DNA of 64,000 nucleotides from Micromonospora_I sp040659735 (GTDB taxonomy: Bacteria; Actinomycetota; Actinomycetes; Mycobacteriales; Micromonosporaceae). The notes below the pieces were generated by a model. The model saw only the letters and a list, made by a program, of their open reading frames with translations, was not told the DNA's origin and searched no databases. Positions within the stretch are counted from its first letter, which is position 1. Every line of letters begins with the position of its first letter. The translations under genes and the position numbers were made by a program. The DNA lies in assembly GCF_040659735.1 (NCBI RefSeq), contig NZ_JBFANZ010000003.1, positions 62,001-126,000 on the forward strand. Reading direction: 5' to 3'. Below, in pieces: positions 58,765 to 64,000 of this stretch.

Positions 58765-59619
58765 GTGACGTTCTCGATCGTGGCGCGTTCCGCCGACGGC
58801 CGGCTCCACGGGGTCGCCGTCGCCAGCAAGTTCCTCGCCGCCGGCGCGTACGTGCCGGCCGCCGAGGCCGACATGGGCGCGCTCGCCACGCAGGCGTACG
58901 TCAATCTCGCCTACCGGCCGCAGGGGCTGGCGCTGCTGCGCACCGGCCTGTCGGCGGCCGAGGTGGTCGCCGCGCTCGTCGCGACCGACGAGGGGCGGGC
59001 GCAACGGCAGTTGGGCGTCGTGGGCGCGACCGGCGACGGGGTCACCTACACCGGCGCGGAGTGCCATGACTGGGCGGGCGGGCAGGGCGGACCCGGTTGG
59101 GCGGTGCAGGGCAACATCCTCGCCGGCCCGCACGTGCTCGACGCGATGCGCGACGCGTGGCTCGCCGGCACGGAGGAGCAGCGCTTCGCGGAGCGCCTGG
59201 TCGCGGCGCTGCACGCCGGCGACCGCGCCGGGGGCGACCGGCGCGGCCGGCAGAGCGCCGGGCTGCTGGTGGTCGGCAAGGGCGCTGGGTACGGCGGGAC
59301 CACCGACGTCGTGGTCGACCTGCGCGTGGACGATCATCCCGATCCGGTCACCGAGTTGGCCCGACTTCTCTCCGTACACGTGATGCTCTTCGAGCGGCCC
59401 GACCCGGACACGCTGCTCGACCTCGCCGGTGACCTCGCCGACGAGGTGGGCGCGCGGCTCGCCGCGGCCGGGCAGTTCTCCGGCGGCGACCTCGACCATG
59501 CGCTCGCTTCCTGGGCCGGCATCGAGAACCTCGAGGAGCGGATGGTGCCCGGCCGGATCGATCCGGTCGTGCTGGCGCATCTGCGCAGCACCACTCCCGA
59601 CGAAGTTAGGCTAGCCTAA
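58765..59619 (+). CDS. DUF1028-domain protein (Ntn-hydrolase-like)
   Basis: 284 residues from GTG 58765. The DUF1028 layout is clear: TFSIVARSADGRLHGVAVASKFLAAGAYVPAAEADMGALATQAYVN at the start, GAECHDWAGGQGGPGWAVQGNILAG in the middle and GGTTDVVVDLRVDDHPDPVTELARLL. The family has a fold like N-terminal-nucleophile hydrolases; its substrate is not established. The last codons overlap a perfect palindromic iron box (59605-59620), which therefore acts on the next gene rather than on this one. Confidence 0.9.
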   Translation: MTFSIVARSADGRLHGVAVASKFLAAGAYVPAAEADMGALATQAYVNLAYRPQGLALLRTGLSAAEVVAALVATDEGRAQRQLGVVGATGDGVTYTGAECHDWAGGQGGPGWAVQGNILAGPHVLDAMRDAWLAGTEEQRFAERLVAALHAGDRAGGDRRGRQSAGLLVVGKGAGYGGTTDVVVDLRVDDHPDPVTELARLLSVHVMLFERPDPDTLLDLAGDLADEVGARLAAAGQFSGGDLDHALASWAGIENLEERMVPGRIDPVVLAHLRSTTPDEVRLA

Positions 59620-59620
59620 C
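59605..59620. promoter_or_regulatory. Perfect palindromic iron box upstream of the DUF3159 gene
   Basis: GTTAGGCTAGCCTAAC is a perfect 16-bp palindrome and matches the core of the DtxR/IdeR-type consensus. It overlaps the last codons of the DUF1028 gene and ends 13 bp before GTG 59634, so it should control the DUF3159 gene. Confidence 0.75.
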
Positions 59621-59633
59621 GAAGAATCGGGGG

Positions 59634-60395
59634 GTGGGTATGAGGTCGCAGGACGATCGGCCGGAATCGCTGGGCGACCTGCTCGGCGGTCGCGGCGGCG
59701 CGATCGACGCGACCCTCCCGCCGGTCGCCTTCGGCGTCGGCTGGCTGCTGACCGCGCACTCTGTCTGGGGCGGCGGGCTCGCCGCGCTGATCGCCGGCGC
59801 CGCCGTCGCGCTCTGGCGGCTACGGCGCGGCGACCGCCCCCGGTCGGTGCTCCTCGGCCTGCTCGCCGTCTGTCTCGCCGCCCTCATCGCGCTGCGCACC
59901 GGTCGGGCCAGCGACTTCTTTCTGCTTCAGCTCGCGTCCAACGCGGCGAGCGCGTTGGCGTGGATCGTCAGTATCGTGGTGCGCTGGCCGCTGCTCGGCG
60001 TAGTTGTCGGCACCGTGCTCGGTCAGCGGGGGCGGTGGCGGCGCGACCCGGAACTACTGCGGGCGTACCGCCGGGGCAGTTGGGTGTGGGTGGCGCAGTA
60101 CGCGATCCGGCTCGCCGTCTTCGCGCCGCTCTACTACGCCGACCAGGTGGTGGCCCTCGTCGCGGCCCGGGCGCTGCTCACCTGGCCACTGGTGGCCGCA
60201 TGCCTGGCGGTGAGCTGGTGGGTGATCCGTCGCTCGCTGCCGGCCGGACACCCCGGCCTGCGCCACCCGATCGAGCCGCCGGCCGCAGAGCGGCCCACCG
60301 CCCAGCCCGACTCCGCGGAGCCCGCGTCCGACGGGCCGCCCGCACCTGCCGATCCGGAAAAAGTTGGCCCCCCACAACGAGCGGATGCGGAGTAA
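59634..60395 (+). CDS. DUF3159-family membrane protein behind an iron box
   Basis: 253 residues from GTG 59634 (ATG 59640 is an alternative that leaves more room after the iron box). Five or so hydrophobic segments (VAFGVGWLLTAHSVWGGGLAALIAGAAVAL, WIVSIVVRWPLLGVVVGTVLG, AQYAIRLAVFAPLYYADQVVALVAA) and the family-typical RAYRRGSWVWVAQY. The C-terminal 45 residues are Pro/Glu-rich and soluble. Function of DUF3159 proteins is not known. Control by iron would be informative about it. Confidence 0.87.
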   Translation: MGMRSQDDRPESLGDLLGGRGGAIDATLPPVAFGVGWLLTAHSVWGGGLAALIAGAAVALWRLRRGDRPRSVLLGLLAVCLAALIALRTGRASDFFLLQLASNAASALAWIVSIVVRWPLLGVVVGTVLGQRGRWRRDPELLRAYRRGSWVWVAQYAIRLAVFAPLYYADQVVALVAARALLTWPLVAACLAVSWWVIRRSLPAGHPGLRHPIEPPAAERPTAQPDSAEPASDGPPAPADPEKVGPPQRADAE

Positions 60396-60405
60396 CCTAC
60401 TGCCG

Positions 60406-60446
60406 AGGAGGGGCCGCTTCCCCCGTGGCGGCCTCTCCCCTATTTT
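60406..60446 (+). terminator. Hairpin with T-run after the DUF3159 gene
   Basis: GAGGAGGGGCCGC (60406-60418) pairs with GCGGCCTCTCCCC (10 of 13 positions) around a short loop and is followed by TATTTTTG, a rare clear intrinsic terminator in this GC-rich DNA. It starts about 10 bp after the stop. Confidence 0.7.
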
Positions 60447-60676
60447 TGCCATGACCTGGCCGCCCGACCGTGCCCCGATCGACCGATCACGATTACTTTC
60501 GGTGCGTGGCGCTGCGTGTCGAGTCAGCACATCCCTCGGGACGCGATGGTGACCAGCGGCGCGGGGCGGATCGGCCTCATGACGGCGCCCCGGCCCCTCA
60601 CGACATACGAAGCTCAGTCGAGTGACTAGAGTGGCGAGGCTGTCCGCACCTGTGCGCACCGAGGAGGCCGGCGTTC

Positions 60677-62305
60677 GTGGCCGAGCACCAGACTGACCCC
60701 GCCGCCGAGCCCGACTCGCCCGACTCTGCGCAGAATGCTGGCAAACGCCCCACCACCGGCCGTCGTGATCAGACGCGATCCGCGGCCGAGGCCACGGCGG
60801 CGCAGCCGATCGTTCGCTCGCGGCGGGTGGCGACCGAGCCCACGATGGAGCATCCGGTCGTGCGGCAGCGGCGGGCGACGGGGGCAGCACAGCGCTCCAC
60901 TCCGGCGTCGCTCCCGACGCCGGCGGACGCGAGCACGCCCGCCGAAGGCGCGGGCCCGGAGCCCGTCATTCCCGCGCCGCGGCGCACCGCCGCCCGGCGA
61001 TCCGTCGGCGGGGACACCGACGCCGTCGCGGGTCAGACCGGCGACGGCGAGCGGCGGCCGACCCGGCGCGGACGGCACCACCGCCCCGACGACGAGTCGG
61101 AGACCACGCCGCAGCCCGCCGATCGCGCTCTCGTGGCGCGCTCCGCCGACCCGTCGGCCACCATGGAACTGCCCCACATGATCGCCGCGCTCGCCGCCGC
61201 GGCGACGCGACCGACGGCTACGACAGGTGCGACCCCGTCCACACCGCCGACTCGGTCCCGCGCGGCCGCTTCGAACAAGGCGGCGGCACCGCCGGTCGAG
61301 GCCGCTCCGGCGACGCCACCGGCGAAGGGTCCGCCTGCGACACCACCCGCGACGTCCGCGCCGACGACGCCACCGGTCGAGGCCGCGCTGATGACGGCGA
61401 CGGAAACGCCCGCGGCCGCGAAGACGGCGAAACCACGCGGAAAGCTGAGCCGAAAGGTCAGGAAGGCGCTGGCCGAGCCGGCGCCGCCGGTCAAGGCGAC
61501 CGCACCGGTCGCGCCCACCGCCCTGGCCGGGGTGCCGAACGCCGGGGTGCGAAACGCCACGGTGCCGAACGCCACGGTGCCGACCGTCGCGGCGACGACC
61601 GCCGCAGCGGCAGCACCCGCGGTGCCGGCCGCGGTGCCCGGAGCCGCCGCCGGTGCGGCCACCACCGAGTTGCCGCGCATCGCCGCTCCCGACACGACCG
61701 CGTCGACGGCGCCCGCGACGTCCGCTGAGGACGCGCCGGCGCGGCGGAGCGGGTTCGGCCGATGGGGCAGGAAGTACGGCTGGCTCGCCGCGGCGGGGGG
61801 TATCGCCGGCGTGGTCCTGCTCTGCTCCCTGTCCTTCGTCTCCGGCGCCGGGCCGACGTGGAACTCCGCCGACCCGACCGGAACCCCCACCAGCCCGTCC
61901 GTCGCGCCGACGGCCTCCACGACGGTCGCCGCCGGAGTAACGCTCTCCCCTTCGCCGTCGCCGTCCCGCACGAAGGCGTCACCGAGTCCCCGCATCAGTT
62001 CGGCGAAACCGACGCCTCGCCGCACGCAACCGCCGCCGAAGCCCGTCATCCTTGGACCGAGCGACGGCCGTGCCCTGTACGCGATGCTCAACGAATACTG
62101 CGCGAGCACCTCGAACGGGCAGGCGCGGGCCTGGCTGCGTGACATGCGCGGATCGGCGGAGAACAACTGGCTTTGCCGTCAGCAGGGCCGGCCGGACAGG
62201 GTCATCGACATGACCGCCGCCTGCGTACGCGAGTACGGCAAGGGCGCGGTCGCCCGCTACACCGACCGCAACGACCTGACCTCGTGGCGCTGTTTCAGCC
62301 GCTGA
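60677..62305 (+). CDS. Ala/Pro/Thr-rich single-pass membrane protein with conserved C-terminal domain
   Basis: 542 residues from GTG 60677. Residues 1-370 are low-complexity, rich in Ala, Pro, Thr and Arg, with short repeats (PATPPAKGPPATPPATSAPT; NATVPNATVPTVA). One hydrophobic helix near 375-395 (YGWLAAAGGIAGVVLLCSLSF) is followed by a Ser/Pro/Thr spacer and a compact 75-residue C-terminal domain (MLNEYCASTSNGQARAWLRDM ... DMTAACVREYGKGAVARY ... SWRCFSR) with four Cys. The N-terminal part is probably cytoplasmic and disordered, the C-terminal domain outside. No known family recognised. Confidence 0.75.
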   Translation: MAEHQTDPAAEPDSPDSAQNAGKRPTTGRRDQTRSAAEATAAQPIVRSRRVATEPTMEHPVVRQRRATGAAQRSTPASLPTPADASTPAEGAGPEPVIPAPRRTAARRSVGGDTDAVAGQTGDGERRPTRRGRHHRPDDESETTPQPADRALVARSADPSATMELPHMIAALAAAATRPTATTGATPSTPPTRSRAAASNKAAAPPVEAAPATPPAKGPPATPPATSAPTTPPVEAALMTATETPAAAKTAKPRGKLSRKVRKALAEPAPPVKATAPVAPTALAGVPNAGVRNATVPNATVPTVAATTAAAAAPAVPAAVPGAAAGAATTELPRIAAPDTTASTAPATSAEDAPARRSGFGRWGRKYGWLAAAGGIAGVVLLCSLSFVSGAGPTWNSADPTGTPTSPSVAPTASTTVAAGVTLSPSPSPSRTKASPSPRISSAKPTPRRTQPPPKPVILGPSDGRALYAMLNEYCASTSNGQARAWLRDMRGSAENNWLCRQQGRPDRVIDMTAACVREYGKGAVARYTDRNDLTSWRCFSR

Positions 62306-62323
62306 TGCCACCGGCACACAGGA

Positions 62324-62364
62324 CGTGGTCGTCTCGCCCCGCAACGGGGCGGTAGACGACCACG
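62324..62364. terminator. Strong hairpin after the Ala/Pro-rich protein gene
   Basis: CGTGGTCGTCT (62324-62334) with AGACGACCACG (62354-62364), and inside them CGCCCCG with CGGGGCG around a CAA loop, form one long nearly perfect stem, 19 bp after the stop. Likely terminates the plus-strand gene. Confidence 0.75.
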
Positions 62365-62373
62365 ACCCGGGGT

Positions 62374-62423
62374 GTGGTGGGCCGGCCGGACCGCTGCGTT
62401 GTCCGATCCGGCCAGCCCACCAC
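62374..62423. terminator. Second hairpin between convergent genes
   Basis: GTGGTGGGCCGGCCGGA (62374-62390) pairs with TCCGGCCAGCCCACCAC (62407-62423) at 16 of 17 positions. It probably serves the GH48 gene arriving from the right, 128 bp after its stop. Confidence 0.65.
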
Positions 62424-62550
62424 CGTTGGCCTGACCGTGGGAATCAGGCCGTCCATGGCCGGCGCTCAACCGTCGGCGCCGCTGCGACGGGTCGAGGCGC
62501 GGGCCGCCGAGCGGTCCGGATGGGCGGCAGCGCCGCCCATCCGGACGGAC

Positions 62551-64000
62551 TCAGCCGGTGGGAAAGAGACTGCCGAAGTCGGCGAACGCCATGGCGATGT
62601 CCGACTGGGCCCAGAAGCGGTGGTACCGGAACTGCGGCGCGGCGCCGCCGTTGAGGTACGCCTGGACCTTCGGCCAGTCCGGGTCGTTCTTGTAGAACGA
62701 GCGGATGTCGAGGAAGGTCTTGCCCGGGGCGATGGCGTCACCGTTGGGCATGGTGCCCGTCCAGCCCGGCGGCAGGTAGAGGCCCTGGCCGGTGGAGGCG
62801 TTGTAGACATCGTCGAAGCGGCCGTAGTCGGTGCGGGTCTCCACCGTGGAGATGCCCTTCGCCTCGGCGTTGGCGTACATCGCGTCGAGCAGCCCCTTGG
62901 CGGTGTTCTTCGCCGCGGCGTTGCCCGACTTCGCCGCGTACCACATCAGGGTCCGGGCGTACGCCGCACCGACTCCGACGTCGCGACCCTTGGCCGTGAC
63001 CTCGACGTGCAGGCCGGTGTTGGCCGCCGGGCTCGACGGGTTCCACGTGGCCGGCGCGCCGGTCCACCTCAGGTCGGACGGGATCTCGAAGTTGCCGCCG
63101 GTGCCGATCGTGGTGTTCGCGATCGCCCACGGCACCCACTTGTCGAGGATGGCCTTGGCCTTGGCGTTACCGGTCGCGTAGTAGAGCTCCGCGACCCGGT
63201 GCAGCGACCAGACCTGCATTCCGAACCACTGGTTGCTGCCCGGGTCCTCGTAGACGGGGTGGTCGTCGTAGAACATGCCGTAGAAGGTCGGCTTGCCGGC
63301 CGGCGGCTGGGCGTACGAGCCGTCCCAGCTGTTCGTGGCGCCGCCGGCGATGCCGCCCTCGGCGGACTGCAGCCACTGGTAGAACTCCAACTGCCGGTTG
63401 AGGCTGTTGGTCCAGTCCGTCACCGCGGTCGGCGACTTCGGCTTGAGTTCGGCGACGTTGGTCAGCGCCCACGCGGTCATGGGGTTCTGGTAGCCGAAGT
63501 GGTTGTGACTCGAACCGATCCGCCACGACCAGCCGGCGGCCGCGTCGGTGGCACCACCCCAGGCGTAGTACCAGGACATCAGGTAATGCGCGGAGTCCTT
63601 ACCGGTGCCGGCCGGGCAGGCGGAGGCGCCGACACAGTTACCGATCTTCTTGAAGTACTTGTCGAACATGGCGTACCGCAGGTAGTCGCCCATCTTGGCG
63701 GCCTTGGCCACCGTGGCCGCCACGTCGGCCTCCTTGCCCTGCGCCTTGGCCCAGGTCAGCGCCCAGTAGGCGGCCTGGATGGCGCGGGCGTCGGCGTCCG
63801 GCGCGTTGGTGTACTTCCACTGCTTCGCGGGGCTGCCGGAGTCCTTGATGGAGATATCGAGGTAGCCGTACGGGCCGCCGTGCTTGAACGTCTCGCAGGA
63901 GGGCTGCGGCACGGTCTCCCACACCGACTCCTGCGGACCGCGCTGGAAGGTGTTGATGTACGCGGGCCGGGTGGTGCCGTCACCGCAGCGGCCGAAGCCG
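62551..64000 (-). CDS. Glycoside hydrolase family 48 (reducing-end cellobiohydrolase), C-terminal part
   Basis: The gene enters from the right edge; about 483 residues are visible, ending at TGA 62551. Family motifs include FQRGPQESVWETVPQPSCE, FKHGGPYGYLDISIKDSGSPAKQWKYTNAPDADARAIQAAYWAL, SWRIGSSHNHFGYQNPMTAWALT, TFYGMFYDDHPVYEDPGSNQWFGMQVWSLHRVAELY and YHRFWAQSDIAMAFADFGSLFPTG. GH48 enzymes release cellobiose from cellulose chain reducing ends. The catalytic Glu/Asp of the N-terminal half are outside the window. No cellulose-binding module follows the catalytic domain here, so any such module must be N-terminal. Secreted, by family. Confidence 0.95.
   Translation of the reverse strand, partial: GFGRCGDGTTRPAYINTFQRGPQESVWETVPQPSCETFKHGGPYGYLDISIKDSGSPAKQWKYTNAPDADARAIQAAYWALTWAKAQGKEADVAATVAKAAKMGDYLRYAMFDKYFKKIGNCVGASACPAGTGKDSAHYLMSWYYAWGGATDAAAGWSWRIGSSHNHFGYQNPMTAWALTNVAELKPKSPTAVTDWTNSLNRQLEFYQWLQSAEGGIAGGATNSWDGSYAQPPAGKPTFYGMFYDDHPVYEDPGSNQWFGMQVWSLHRVAELYYATGNAKAKAILDKWVPWAIANTTIGTGGNFEIPSDLRWTGAPATWNPSSPAANTGLHVEVTAKGRDVGVGAAYARTLMWYAAKSGNAAAKNTAKGLLDAMYANAEAKGISTVETRTDYGRFDDVYNASTGQGLYLPPGWTGTMPNGDAIAPGKTFLDIRSFYKNDPDWPKVQAYLNGGAAPQFRYHRFWAQSDIAMAFADFGSLFPTG

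Overview
The window is high-GC DNA with GTG/TTG starts, frequent ATGA/GTGA overlaps, an F420-type LLM oxidoreductase, a mycothiol-dependent-type isomerase, SARP and DtxR-type control sites and a GH48 cellulase. Together these point to a filamentous actinobacterium, most likely a Micromonosporaceae member; genus is inference.

Layout. (1) 1-1526: chromosomal sugar operon, a DeoR-type repressor (partial) and a PfkB-type phosphosugar kinase. The gene that should follow is replaced, right at its start codon, by a 5'-truncated serine recombinase (1528-3070). (2) About 3051-45073: a mosaic accessory island ending at tRNA-Leu(GAG) (45059-45142, minus). An intact serine recombinase (43367-45103) reads into the 3' end of that tRNA. 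A 17-base segment of the tRNA end recurs, with one mismatch, next to the truncated recombinase, so the region looks like tandem accretion of elements at one tRNA. Inside lie IS6, IS3/IS481-like, IS5, IS256 and Tn3 pieces, plasmid/phage relics (DUF932, M23 peptidase, tyrosine integrase) and several intact cargo blocks. (3) 54498-64000 and the preceding 45770-54495: ordinary chromosome.

Main cargo blocks. A: 4683-11496, an iron-boxed cluster: a phosphopantetheinyl transferase diverges from an operon encoding a three-part protein (AMP ligase, carrier domain, membrane acyltransferase-3 domain) and an Fbp-type Fe(III) ABC importer. This combination is unfamiliar to me and is the best candidate for an undescribed system. 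B: 19987-32368, a copper and export regulon: an ABC-2 exporter, a Cu(I) P-type ATPase with an Arg/Glu/Asp tandem-repeat linker and an extra C-terminal domain, a DJ-1/PfpI protein, an HMA four-helix membrane protein, CopZ, a flavin monooxygenase, an AfsR-like regulator and a small HMA protein. Four promoter regions carry GACAGC-type direct repeats at 11-bp pitch, the geometry of SARP boxes, and the AfsR-like gene lies among them. C: 35337-37790, a macrolide esterase fused to a DUF6194 domain, diverging from a broken double-MerR regulator.

Right-hand chromosome: a TPR/proline-repeat/FN3 membrane protein, a large FN3 protein, a MoxR-DUF58-transglutaminase operon whose transglutaminase has lost its catalytic Cys and His, a LacI regulator with paired operators, an SDR and an LLM oxidoreductase, DUF1028, a DUF3159 membrane protein behind a perfect 16-bp iron-box palindrome, and the C-terminal half of a GH48 cellulase running off the window.
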